From: Kineosporia sp. NBRC 101731
Lineage (GTDB): Bacteria; Actinomycetota; Actinomycetes; Actinomycetales; Kineosporiaceae
Reading direction: 5' to 3'
DNA length: 64,000 nucleotides
Assembly: GCF_030269305.1 (NCBI RefSeq)
Contig: NZ_BSTC01000010.1
Location: forward strand, 248,001 to 312,000
Shown here piece by piece: positions 9,248 through 17,084 of the stretch. The translations under genes and the position numbers were made by a program. Numbering within the stretch: the first letter of the stretch is position 1; every line of letters starts with the position of its first letter. Under the pieces are notes generated by a model that ran no database searches, was not told the DNA's origin, and saw nothing but the letters and a program-made list of their open reading frames with translations.

Positions 9248-9628
9248 ATGAGTGCTGAGCTCAAGCGCCCCGAGATCGAGTTCCCCGAGGGAACCCCGCC
9301 CACCACGCTCACGATCACGGACGAGGTCGTCGGTGAGGGTGCGGAGGCCGTGGCCGGCAACACCGTCACCGCGCACTACGTGGGCGTGGCGTTCTCCAGC
9401 GGTGAGGAGTTCGACGCCTCCTGGAACCGGGGCGAGGCGCTGAAGTTCCGCCTCGGCGTCGGTCAGGTCATCGCGGGCTGGGACCAGGGCATCGCCGGCA
9501 TGCGCGTCGGTGGCCGTCGTCGCCTGGTCATCCCGCCGGACCTGGCCTACGGCGCCCGCGGCGCCGGTGGCGCCATCGGCCCGAACGAGACCCTGATCTT
9601 CGTCGTGGACCTCGTCGACGCCCGCTGA
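9248..9628 (+). CDS. FKBP-type peptidyl-prolyl cis-trans isomerase
   Basis: Single-domain cytosolic FKBP of 126 residues that would catalyse proline isomerisation during folding. The pocket is canonical: FDASW with the conserved Asp, GWDQGI with the Trp floor, and LAYGARG with the Tyr. TAAGGAG lies about 8 nt before the ATG. It sits between a two-domain FKBP lipoprotein and a cold-shock/FKBP fusion and is followed by a strong terminator, so it is probably its own transcription unit. Confidence 0.94.
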   Translation: MSAELKRPEIEFPEGTPPTTLTITDEVVGEGAEAVAGNTVTAHYVGVAFSSGEEFDASWNRGEALKFRLGVGQVIAGWDQGIAGMRVGGRRRLVIPPDLAYGARGAGGAIGPNETLIFVVDLVDAR

Positions 9629-9641
9629 TCTCTGAGCGTCC

Positions 9642-9672
9642 AGCGCCCCTCCACCGCAGGTGGAGGGGCGCT
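9642..9672 (+). terminator. Terminator after the small FKBP gene
   Basis: Perfect 14-bp stem (9642-9655 with 9659-9672) with a 3-nt loop, 13 nt after the stop codon, followed by a T-rich stretch. Confidence 0.8.
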
Positions 9673-9706
9673 TCGTCGTTCACGCCAGGTGGAGGAGGGA
9701 TGGACC

Positions 9707-10429
9707 ATGACGATCCGTGGGTGGGTGCGCCGTTGGAACCAGGACGAGGGCTGGGGCGTGATCGAGTCTCCGGACGTCACGGGTGGTGCCGCGTGGACGC
9801 ACTGGAGCGTGGTGCAGATGGCGGGATACCGCGAGTTGACGGTGGGGGAGCATGTGCTGTTCGAGTGGGAACCGTTCGATCAGGATGGTTATGGTGCTCG
9901 TGCGACCCTCGTCCTGCGGCTCGGGGCGCAGGATGCTCCGGTTGCCGAACCGGAGCGCTCTGGGGCGTTCGCCAGTTCGATGCGGCTCGACATCGACAGC
10001 CCGGTCACGGCCGATTCGTCACTGACAGGTCTTCGGCTACCCACCATGACCGTGGCCAACGACGGTTCGCCGCAGATCACGTCGCCGGGCGGTGAACCGC
10101 CAGCGGCTCTGATCGTCTGGCCCCTGATCAGGGGAACCGGAGCGCAGATCCGTGCGCAGCAGGTCATCGCCGTGCACTACACCGGCGTGATCTGGCGGGA
10201 CGGCAAGGTGTTCGACTCCTCGTGGGACGAGCCGGCCCGGGTCGAATTCCAGATCGGTGCCGGTCAGGTGATGCGCGGCTTGGACGAGGGTCTGGTCGGG
10301 CAGCAGGTGGGTAGCCGGATTCTGCTGGTGATTCCGCCGGACCTGGCCTCTGGCGCCAGCGGCGTCGGCGACCTCATCGGCCCACACGAGACCCTGATCT
10401 ACGTCGTCGATCTGCTGGATGCCCGCTGA
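9707..10429 (+). CDS. Cold-shock domain / FKBP fusion protein
   Basis: Unusual 240-residue two-domain protein. Residues about 1-70 look like a cold-shock (OB-fold) domain: WNQDEGWGVIES is the RNP1 position, AWTHW the RNP2 position, followed by VQMAGYRELTVGEHVLFEWE. After a linker of about 50 residues comes an FKBP domain close to the second domain of the lipoprotein upstream, including KVFDSSW. The pocket is altered: GLDEGL replaces the usual Trp by Leu, and LASGASG replaces the conserved Tyr by Ser. Isomerase activity may be weak or lost. ATG 9707 is chosen because GGAGGAGGGA ends 6 nt before it; GTG 9689 is also open. RNA binding coupled to a folding or ligand domain is inference. Confidence 0.8.
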   Translation: MTIRGWVRRWNQDEGWGVIESPDVTGGAAWTHWSVVQMAGYRELTVGEHVLFEWEPFDQDGYGARATLVLRLGAQDAPVAEPERSGAFASSMRLDIDSPVTADSSLTGLRLPTMTVANDGSPQITSPGGEPPAALIVWPLIRGTGAQIRAQQVIAVHYTGVIWRDGKVFDSSWDEPARVEFQIGAGQVMRGLDEGLVGQQVGSRILLVIPPDLASGASGVGDLIGPHETLIYVVDLLDAR

Positions 10430-10454
10430 TCTGCGGTGCTGGCCTGCGGCCCGA

Positions 10455-11633
10455 TCAGTGCGCTGGGGCTTGGCGCACCAGGTGTGCGGCGTGACGACCG
10501 GCGGCTGCTGCGGCCAGGAAGGCGGCGGGGTCGGCGGCCAGGTTGCGGCCCATCGTCGAAAGTCCCACCGGACTCTCCCCGAGGGCCTCGAGAAGACCAT
10601 CCACCGGGACCCGGACCTCGCGGTGGCGACCGGTCGGGGCGAAGAGGGGGGCCACCTGGGCCTCGACCAGTGCGGCCAGGTCGGGCAGGGGGATGGGGGC
10701 GTTGTCACCCTGGGCTGATGCGGGGTTGCCATCCACCGAGGCGAGCCCAGACACGTCCTCAAGCAAGGAACCGAAGTCGGGGACGACGACATCGGCTGCC
10801 GCGAGCGCGACCCGGCCGTAGGCGGTCAGGCTGTGGTGGGAGACGCCGCGGTGACGTTCGCGGGCGTCTGCGCCGGAGATGCGCAGGGTGGCGACGCCGC
10901 GCCCATTGAGGACGGCGGCGGCGTTCAGCACCTCGCCGGCCTGGACGCCGGAGAACCCCCAGCGGGTCCCGGTGCCGAGGTTGCCCGGGCCCTGGCTGAC
11001 AACGGCCACATCGACCTGGGCCACGTGCTTGGCCGCGAGCAGGCCGGAGTGCACACTGACGGCCTCCAGATCGCCACCGAACGCCTGGCCCACGGTGATG
11101 CAGGTGTCCAGCCAGTCGGCCTCACGTAGGCCGGCGATCGTGCGGGAGAACCAGGCGGGCAGGGCTCCGCCGTCGGTCATCACGTAGGCGACGCGGGCCT
11201 GGGGCGCGGCCTGACGCAGCCCGGCGAGGATCGCGGGCAGTGAACTGTGCAGGTCGGCGACGATCACGGGCAGGCCCAGCAGGTCGTCGGCGTCGGCCAG
11301 GACGGAATGGAAGGGGGACTCCTGCTCGTCCACCCCGAGCACCATCGCCTGCAGGGGCGTGTAGCGGGCCTTCACCAGGTGGCCGGGACCGGGCTCCGGA
11401 TCGGGTGGGAGGGTGTCGAGGAGCGCGGCGACCAGCGCGTAGCCCCCGGTGCCCAGACCGCGCTCCAGTGCGGTCACGTTGAGCAGTACCCGCTGCCCCT
11501 CGACCGGCCGCCCGACGAGCGACGGGTAGGCCAGGGCGCGGATCGTGCGCCCCTCCACGACGGCCTCGTACTCGACCGCCCCGTCCCATTCGCGTCGTTC
11601 GGACGTGACTCGACCCTCTCGCCACACAATCAC
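10455..11633 (-). CDS. DUF3866 family protein
   Basis: A 392-residue soluble protein matching the DUF3866 family, which is often found beside pafB/pafC in actinobacteria; its activity is unknown. Visible features include an N-terminal beta-rich part, HSSLPAILAGL and VTDGGALPAWFSRT-like segments in the middle, and GPGNLGTGTRWGFSG near 235-250, a Gly-rich turn of possible ligand binding. It is divergent from pafB across a 48-bp gap, so the two may share control. It ends 25 nt from the convergent cold-shock/FKBP gene. Confidence 0.82.
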   Translation of the reverse strand: MIVWREGRVTSERREWDGAVEYEAVVEGRTIRALAYPSLVGRPVEGQRVLLNVTALERGLGTGGYALVAALLDTLPPDPEPGPGHLVKARYTPLQAMVLGVDEQESPFHSVLADADDLLGLPVIVADLHSSLPAILAGLRQAAPQARVAYVMTDGGALPAWFSRTIAGLREADWLDTCITVGQAFGGDLEAVSVHSGLLAAKHVAQVDVAVVSQGPGNLGTGTRWGFSGVQAGEVLNAAAVLNGRGVATLRISGADARERHRGVSHHSLTAYGRVALAAADVVVPDFGSLLEDVSGLASVDGNPASAQGDNAPIPLPDLAALVEAQVAPLFAPTGRHREVRVPVDGLLEALGESPVGLSTMGRNLAADPAAFLAAAAAGRHAAHLVRQAPAH

Positions 11634-11669
11634 GCGCGTGACGATATCTCTCCCTCACCCCGGCTCGGG

Positions 11670-11675
11670 TAGCTT
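11670..11675 (+). promoter_or_regulatory. pafB -10 box, leaderless start
   Basis: TAGCTT followed by 6 nt and the pafB GTG at 11682; no ribosome binding site is present. Confidence 0.4.
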
Positions 11676-11681
11676 GGTGCG

Positions 11682-12710
11682 GTGTCCTCGCGGCGTACCG
11701 AGCGGCTGCTCAATCTGGTCATCTGCCTTGCGGCCACCCGGAGGTGGCTGACGAAGGAGCAGATCCGCTCTGCCGTGCCGCAGTACGCCGACGGCGACAC
11801 CGCCGAGGCCTTCGACCGGATGTTCGAGCGCGACAAGGAAGACCTGCGCGATCTCGGGATTCCGGTGGTCACCGGTACCGATGAGCGCTGGTTCGACGAC
11901 GAGCCGGGCTACCGCATCGACCGCGACGACTACGCGCTGCCGCCGATCGAGCTGGATGCGCAGGAGCTCGCCGTGGTCGGGCTGGCCAGCCGGGTCTGGC
12001 AGCAGGCCGGTCTGGCGGGGCCGGCGGCGCGGGCCCTGACCAAACTGACCGCGCTGGGCGTGGACACCGACGACGCGGGCGCCGGGCTGGAACCGCGCAT
12101 CCGCACCCCCGAACCGGCCTTCGGCCCGCTCTACGCGGCCACGCGCGACCGGCAGGCGGTGACCTTCTCCTACCGCAAGCCGAACGGCGACCTGGCGGTG
12201 CGGGAGGTGGAGCCGTGGGCGGTGGCCAGCCGTAACGGTCGCTGGTACCTGATCGGCAACGATCGCGGCCGGGGCGCGGCCCGGGTGTTCCGGCTCTCGC
12301 GCATCGAGAGCGACGTGAAGCGCCGCGGCCGGGCCGGTGCCTATGGGGTCCCGGAGAGTCTCGATGCGCAGTCGATGATCGGCAAGCACGTTCCTCCGGT
12401 GGACGACCGGGTCGCCACCGTGCTGTTGCGCACCGGTCGCGGTGCGGGGCTGCGCCGTCAGGTGGTGGCCTGCGCCCCGTCCGCGCAGCGGCCGGGATGG
12501 GACGAGCTGCAGATCAGAATTGGGGACGCGGGAATGCTCGCGCAGTCACTGGCCGGCCTCGGGCCGGACGCGATCGCCCTGGAACCGGCCGATCTGCGCG
12601 GTGAGGTCGTCCGGCGGCTCAAGGGTGCCCTGGCCACCCAGGCAGAGCTGGTGGCCCCGGACGTGACGATCACTCCGGAAGAGACGATTGACGTGGTGCC
12701 CCACCCATGA
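11682..12710 (+). CDS. pafB: WYL-domain regulator PafB
   Basis: One half of the PafBC transcription activator, which in mycobacteria drives LexA-independent DNA damage genes. The 342 residues comprise an N-terminal winged helix (about 1-65, SRRTERLLNLVICL onward), a central WYL domain around residues 140-210 with FSYRKPNGD and the NGRWYLIG stretch, and a C-terminal WCX-like extension. It overlaps pafC by 4 nt (ATGA), as expected for obligate partners. GTG start 6 nt after a -10 box. Confidence 0.94.
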   Translation: MSSRRTERLLNLVICLAATRRWLTKEQIRSAVPQYADGDTAEAFDRMFERDKEDLRDLGIPVVTGTDERWFDDEPGYRIDRDDYALPPIELDAQELAVVGLASRVWQQAGLAGPAARALTKLTALGVDTDDAGAGLEPRIRTPEPAFGPLYAATRDRQAVTFSYRKPNGDLAVREVEPWAVASRNGRWYLIGNDRGRGAARVFRLSRIESDVKRRGRAGAYGVPESLDAQSMIGKHVPPVDDRVATVLLRTGRGAGLRRQVVACAPSAQRPGWDELQIRIGDAGMLAQSLAGLGPDAIALEPADLRGEVVRRLKGALATQAELVAPDVTITPEETIDVVPHP

Positions 12711-13717
12711 GCGCTGTCGCAGCGACCGCCCGCCTGTCCCGTCTGCTCACGATGGTGCCCTGGCTGCTCAACCGGCCCGGCGTCGAGCTCGGCGAGGCCG
12801 CCCGGAACTTCAAGATCACCGAGCAGCAGCTGGTGAAGGATCTGGAGCTGCTGTTCGTCTGCGGTACGCCCGGGCACATGCCGGACGACCTGATCGCCGC
12901 CGAGTGGGACAGCGGCCGGATCTACCTGGCCAACGCTGACGCCATCGCCCGGCCGTTGCGCCTGGACCAGGACGAGGCGATCGCGCTGATCGCTGGTCTG
13001 CGCACGCTGTCCGACCTCCAGGAGCCCGGTGAGCGCCGGGCCGTCGACTCCGCGCTGGTGAAGCTGTCGGCCGCCGCGCAGGACGCCGTCCAGGCGGCGA
13101 GCCGTCTCGACATCGACCTGACCCCCGGGCAGAGCGGTGTGGAGCAGGCCCTGGGTACGGCCCGCGAGGCTCTGCGGCGCCACCGGCGGCTGCGACTGCA
13201 GTACCTGGTGCCCGCGCGCGACGAGATCACCGAGCGGGACGTGGACCCGATGCAGGTCACGAGCATCGACGGGCGCTGGTACCTGGAGGCCTGGTGCCAC
13301 CGGGCCGAGGGGGTGCGGCTGTTCCGCTTCGACCGGGTGGCCGGGCTGCGCGTGCTCGACGTGGACGGCACCCCGCCCGGCGACGCCGTCTCCCGGGCCG
13401 TGGACGAGCAGCTCTTCACCCCGTCCCCGGACGACCTGATGGTGACCCTGGAGGTCGAGCCGCGCGGCCGCTGGGTGGCCGAGTACTACCCGGTCGAGGA
13501 GACGCAGGAACTGCCCGGCGGCCGGATGCGCGTGGTCATGCGGGTTGCCTCGCCCGACTGGATCCCGCGTCTGGTGCTGCGCCTGGGAGGTGCCGGGCGG
13601 GTGGTCGAGCCTGCCGGTCTGGCCCGGCAGGTCGTCGACACGGCCACGCAGGCCCTGGCCGCCTACGGTGCCCACGGCGCCGCGATGTCACCGGTGCAGC
13701 ACGAGCCCTCACGCTGA
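12707..13717 (+). CDS. pafC: WYL-domain regulator PafC
   Basis: Partner of PafB in the DNA-damage-responsive activator. 336 residues with the same layout: winged helix (about 5-70, ending VCGTPGHMPDDLIAAEW, a PafC hallmark), a WYL domain around 155-220 with TSIDGRWYLEAWCHRAEGVRLFR-type sequence, and a C-terminal domain. It starts inside the stop region of pafB. No terminator was recognised after it; the next 297 bp hold no gene. Confidence 0.94.
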   Translation: MSAVAATARLSRLLTMVPWLLNRPGVELGEAARNFKITEQQLVKDLELLFVCGTPGHMPDDLIAAEWDSGRIYLANADAIARPLRLDQDEAIALIAGLRTLSDLQEPGERRAVDSALVKLSAAAQDAVQAASRLDIDLTPGQSGVEQALGTAREALRRHRRLRLQYLVPARDEITERDVDPMQVTSIDGRWYLEAWCHRAEGVRLFRFDRVAGLRVLDVDGTPPGDAVSRAVDEQLFTPSPDDLMVTLEVEPRGRWVAEYYPVEETQELPGGRMRVVMRVASPDWIPRLVLRLGGAGRVVEPAGLARQVVDTATQALAAYGAHGAAMSPVQHEPSR

Positions 13718-14014
13718 GTCCCGCGGGGTAGTTCGTTCGGGTGGCGTCCCTCTTTCGTGATCCGTAACTCGCTGATGGCGGGGCCGATTCACTCTGTGCC
13801 GATTCGCCCGATCGTCCCCGCCCGGCGGCGTTACGCCGTCCGGCTGACGTTGACCCGGGCTGTTGATGTGGCTCGGGCGACACGCCGTGCTCGGCCGATG
13901 CACCCCGCGTCACCGGGGCGGCCTAGGTATTACTGTCGGCGGTTAAGGAGTCGCGGGCCGTGGCCGAAGAACTGGTCGACGATGAATGGCGGCTCTGCTG
14001 GAGGTGGATCGCAA
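13718..14014. other. Gene-free stretch after pafC
   Basis: About 300 bp without a supportable gene. The frame of the next gene is open through most of it, but the encoded sequence is Arg/Pro-rich and unlike a protein. TAGGTAT near 13923 could be a -10 for the zinc-ribbon gene. Confidence 0.4.
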
Positions 14015-14377
14015 ATGACGACGATCAAGGCGTCGTGCCCGAGCTGCGGTGATGTTGAGCTGACCCCGCACCAGGTGCGTCTCGTCGTCTGCTCCGTGAA
14101 GAGCTGGTCCTACTACGCCTTCATCTGCACCACCTGTCACGAGGAGGTGCGTAAGCCGGCCGGTCGAGACGTGGTCGCCCTGCTCATCTCCGGTGGCGTG
14201 GTCGCAGAGCCGTGGAACGTGCCGGCCGAGGTGCTCGAGGAGCACGAGGGGCCGACATTGAACTACGACGACGTGCTGGACTTCGCTCTCTGGCTGGAGC
14301 AGGCCGACCTACTCGCTGCGGCTGCCGCGGCCCAGGGCCCACGGCCCCGGGCCCAGGCACCCGAGACAGCCGCCTGA
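14015..14377 (+). CDS. Small zinc-ribbon protein, function unknown
   Basis: A conserved-looking 120-residue protein with two Cys pairs, CPSCGDVEL at about 8-16 and CTTCHEE at about 42-48, which together can form one zinc ribbon. The middle (VVALLISGGVVAEPWNVPAEVLEEH) resembles actinobacterial proteins found in this position beside tatA. The C-terminal 25 residues are Ala/Pro rich. ATG 14015 has GGAGGTGG 7 nt upstream and starts directly with the zinc motif, so the longer open frame from 13757 is rejected. No enzymatic motif is visible. Confidence 0.75.
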   Translation: MTTIKASCPSCGDVELTPHQVRLVVCSVKSWSYYAFICTTCHEEVRKPAGRDVVALLISGGVVAEPWNVPAEVLEEHEGPTLNYDDVLDFALWLEQADLLAAAAAAQGPRPRAQAPETAA

Positions 14378-14394
14378 TGCCGGGCTGAGGGTCG

Positions 14395-14451
14395 GGGCTC
14401 GCGCGAGCCCGAACATCGGAACCGGGGTATCCGCCGACGGGTACCCCGGTT
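14395..14451 (+). terminator. Tandem hairpins after the zinc-ribbon gene
   Basis: A perfect 16-bp palindrome at 14395-14410, then a 10-bp stem (14420-14429 with 14442-14451) with a 12-nt loop followed by TTCG. The second hairpin is the more terminator-like. Confidence 0.6.
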
Positions 14452-14476
14452 TCGTCATGTACCCCCACGGATGCCC

Positions 14477-14482
14477 TAGGGT
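14477..14482 (+). promoter_or_regulatory. -10 box, leaderless start
   Basis: TAGGGT, 6 nt, then the GTG at 14489; no ribosome binding site. Confidence 0.4.
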
Positions 14483-14488
14483 TGCCGG

Positions 14489-14821
14489 GTGTCCGTGTGG
14501 TGGTGGGTCCTGATCTGGGTCGTTCTGGTGCTGGGCGCCCTCGGCGTGCTCGCGATGATCGGATTGTCGCTGTGGCGCAGCGCGAAGGCTCTGCTGCGCG
14601 AGCTCGCGACGGCGTCCGGGCGCTTCGCCGAGATCAGCACGAAACTGGAACAGGTCGCCGAACAGGCCCAGTCCCGGGAACCAGCCGTGTTCACCGATCC
14701 GTTGGAACTCAGGCAGGAGCGGTATCTCGCGCAGCGTGCGCACGGTGCCCCCCGCGCGGCAAAACCGGTGAGCCGGGCGGGCACAGGGTCTGCCGGGCGA
14801 CCGGGGCAGCGCGTACGATGA
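14489..14821 (+). CDS. Small membrane-anchored protein, function unknown
   Basis: A 110-residue protein with one strong N-terminal transmembrane helix (about 3-25, starting [15 protein letters not shown]) and a following amphipathic helix (about 30-62). The tail is Arg/Gly/Pro rich and probably disordered. The layout resembles TatB-like or DUF948-like proteins, and it lies just upstream of tatA, but the Gly-Pro hinge of Tat proteins is absent. A role at the Tat translocase is a guess from position only. GTG start 6 nt after a -10 box. Confidence 0.65.
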   Translation: MSVWWWVLIWVVLVLGALGVLAMIGLSLWRSAKALLRELATASGRFAEISTKLEQVAEQAQSREPAVFTDPLELRQERYLAQRAHGAPRAAKPVSRAGTGSAGRPGQRVR

Positions 14822-14873
14822 CACCGACCGTTGGGCAAACTGTGCGCTACGGGTTCAGTGGAAAGGACATGTC

Positions 14874-15161
14874 ATGGGCTTTCTGAAAGAGCCTTCGCAC
14901 ATCATCATCATCGTCCTCGTGGTGGTGATCCTTTTCGGCAGCCGGCGTCTTCCCGACGCTGCGCGCGGTCTCGGCCGGTCCATGCGCATCTTCAAGTCTG
15001 AGATCAAGCAGATGCAGGACGACGACAAGGACACGTCGGCCCGTCGCCGTGAAGACGACCCCCGCACGGCTCCCGTGTACGAAGAGCCGATCGAAGGCCG
15101 TGTGATGACGCCGCAGCAGCAGCGTGAGCAGGCCGGCTACCAGAGCCGCAACGACATCTGA
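14874..15161 (+). CDS. tatA: Sec-independent translocase protein TatA
   Basis: Pore-forming subunit of the twin-arginine export system for folded proteins. 95 residues: a short N-terminal segment, one transmembrane helix (about 8-22), the [21 protein letters not shown] amphipathic helix that defines TatA, and a charged cytoplasmic tail. GAAAGGA precedes the ATG at 14874. Followed 50 bp later by tatC in the same direction, which suggests an operon. Confidence 0.95.
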   Translation: MGFLKEPSHIIIIVLVVVILFGSRRLPDAARGLGRSMRIFKSEIKQMQDDDKDTSARRREDDPRTAPVYEEPIEGRVMTPQQQREQAGYQSRNDI

Positions 15162-15211
15162 CGGTCCTTCGGGCCCGTTCGACCCCCATTCGCGAGAGGA
15201 ACTGACCGTCG

Positions 15212-16117
15212 GTGGCGGTGCGGAAGCCACAGCGGCGACCCAAGAATCCCGAGGGCAGGATGGCCCTGCGGGAACACCTGGCAGAGCTACGCCGCCGGCT
15301 GGTGATCAGCGTCGTCGCGATCATCGTCGGGGCGGGCGTCGGGTGGTGGCTGTACGAGCCGATCATGAACGCGGTGATCATCGACCCGCTGAACGATGCA
15401 TCGGCACACGGCCAGAAGGTCACGCTGACCTACCGCGCCATCGCCGACGCGTTCAACATCAAGGTCAAGGTCGCGGTCTACACCGGCATCGTGTTCTCCA
15501 GCCCGGTGTGGCTGTACGAGGTCTGGGCGTTCATCACCCCCGGCCTGACCAAGAAGGAACGCCGCACCTCGCTGTGGTTCGTCGCGTTCGCCGTGCCGCT
15601 GTTCCTCTCCGGCGTCTGGCTGGCGATCCTGGTGCTCCCCAAGGCCGTGGCCTTCGGTGCGGAGTTCGCCCTCGAGGGCTCGCTCAACCAGCCTGACGCC
15701 GGCACGGTCATCACCTTTGCCAGCCGTCTCATCATCGCGATGGGCGTGGCCTTCCTCACCCCGCTGTTCCTCGTCGGGCTCAACATGATGGGCCTGGTCA
15801 GCGGCCGGAACATGGGCAAGCACTGGCGCCTGGCCGTGTTCGTCGCGTTCTTGTTCGCCGCGATCGTCTCGCCCTCGCCCGACGCCACGCAGATGATCAT
15901 CATGGCGCTGCCGCTGGTCGGTCTCTACACGATCTCGGTCTTCGTCTCCCTGTTCAACGACCGGCGCCGGGCCCGCAAACGCTCCGACGACCCGATCTTC
16001 GGCCTGGGCGACGACGAGTCGAGCCCGCTGGGCGCTGACGACGACCCGATCCGCGACGGCGCCCCGATCAGTGACGACACACCGATCGACAAACCGGAAC
16101 GGCTCGACCGCACCTGA
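15212..16117 (+). CDS. tatC: Sec-independent translocase protein TatC
   Basis: Multispanning receptor of the Tat system that binds twin-arginine signal peptides. 301 residues from GTG 15212, with MALREHLAELRRRL (the conserved N-terminal cytoplasmic segment), six transmembrane helices and the FITPGLTKKERR loop. The C-terminal tail of about 50 residues is acidic (DDE-rich), longer than the core requires and probably disordered. Lies after tatA and before a diacylglycerol-kinase-like gene. Confidence 0.95.
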   Translation: MAVRKPQRRPKNPEGRMALREHLAELRRRLVISVVAIIVGAGVGWWLYEPIMNAVIIDPLNDASAHGQKVTLTYRAIADAFNIKVKVAVYTGIVFSSPVWLYEVWAFITPGLTKKERRTSLWFVAFAVPLFLSGVWLAILVLPKAVAFGAEFALEGSLNQPDAGTVITFASRLIIAMGVAFLTPLFLVGLNMMGLVSGRNMGKHWRLAVFVAFLFAAIVSPSPDATQMIIMALPLVGLYTISVFVSLFNDRRRARKRSDDPIFGLGDDESSPLGADDDPIRDGAPISDDTPIDKPERLDRT

Positions 16118-16152
16118 CGACCCGCCTTCATCTGGTCCCGGGCACCACCCCC

Positions 16153-17067
16153 GTGACCGGCACCGTGATACTCGCCGTCAACCCGGTCGCCGGGGCCGGG
16201 AGAGGATTCATCGCGGGCGCCCTGACCGGCGTGCTGCTGCGGCGGGCCGGGCTCACGGTGCATGAAGTGACAGGTCACAGCGCTGACGAGACCCGGAAGG
16301 CACTCACCGTCGCCCTCCGGGAAAGACCCGACGCCCTGGTCGTCGTCGGCGGCGACGGCATGGTCAACCTCGGCCTGAACGCGGTGGCCGGCACCGAGGT
16401 CCCGCTGGGGGTGGTCGCGGCCGGCACCGGCAACGACATCGCCCGTGAACTCGGCCTCCCGATCCGGGACATCGAGAGCGCCACCGCGGTCGTCGTCCGC
16501 CATCTGCACCGCCCCGTGGTCCGCGACGCGGGCCGGGTGACCACCTCGTCCGGTGACACCCACTGGTTCCTCGGCGTGCTCGCCGCCGGTCTCGACGCCC
16601 TCGTGAACGAGCGCGCCAACGGCTGGAAACGCGCGCCGGGACGGGCCCGCTACGCCCTGGCGACCCTGCGCGAACTGCCGGGATTCCGCCCGCTGCGCTA
16701 CCGCCTGCACCTCGACGGGGAACCCGAAGAACGCACATCGATGCTGGTCACGGCCGCGAACTGTGCCTCTTACGGGGGCGGGATGCGGGTCTGCCCGGAT
16801 GCCCGGCCCGACGACGGGCTGCTCGACGTGCTGACCGTGGAACCGATGCGCGCCGTGCGCCTGCTGACGATCTTCCCCGGCCTCTACCGGGGCACCCACG
16901 TCTCCCACCGCAACGTCGAGATCCGCCGGGTGCGGCACCTGCGGATCGAGACCCTGCCCGGCTCGCCGGAACTGGCTGCGTACGCCGACGGCGAGCGCAT
17001 CGGACCGCTCCCGGTGGAATGTGAGGCAGTACCGGGTGCGATATGGGTTCTCGCTCCGGAGCACTGA
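16153..17067 (+). CDS. Diacylglycerol/sphingosine kinase-like lipid kinase
   Basis: A 304-residue member of the DAGK catalytic-domain family that phosphorylates lipid alcohols. Motifs in order: NPVAGAGRG (10-18), the nucleotide loop GGDGMVNLGLNAV (about 65-77), and GTGNDIARELG (about 92-102). The C-terminal lobe has DDGLLDVLTVEP and YADGER, typical of YegS/DgkB. The substrate cannot be told from sequence. GTG start without a clear ribosome binding site, 35 nt after tatC. Its end lies only 17 nt from the helY start. Confidence 0.88.
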   Translation: MTGTVILAVNPVAGAGRGFIAGALTGVLLRRAGLTVHEVTGHSADETRKALTVALRERPDALVVVGGDGMVNLGLNAVAGTEVPLGVVAAGTGNDIARELGLPIRDIESATAVVVRHLHRPVVRDAGRVTTSSGDTHWFLGVLAAGLDALVNERANGWKRAPGRARYALATLRELPGFRPLRYRLHLDGEPEERTSMLVTAANCASYGGGMRVCPDARPDDGLLDVLTVEPMRAVRLLTIFPGLYRGTHVSHRNVEIRRVRHLRIETLPGSPELAAYADGERIGPLPVECEAVPGAIWVLAPEH

Positions 17068-17071
17068 CGGG

Positions 17072-17077
17072 TAGCGT
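17072..17077 (+). promoter_or_regulatory. helY -10 box, leaderless start
   Basis: TAGCGT, 7 nt, then GTG 17085. Overlaps the region just behind the upstream stop codon and supports 17085 as the helY start. Confidence 0.45.
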
Positions 17078-17084
17078 AAGCCCG

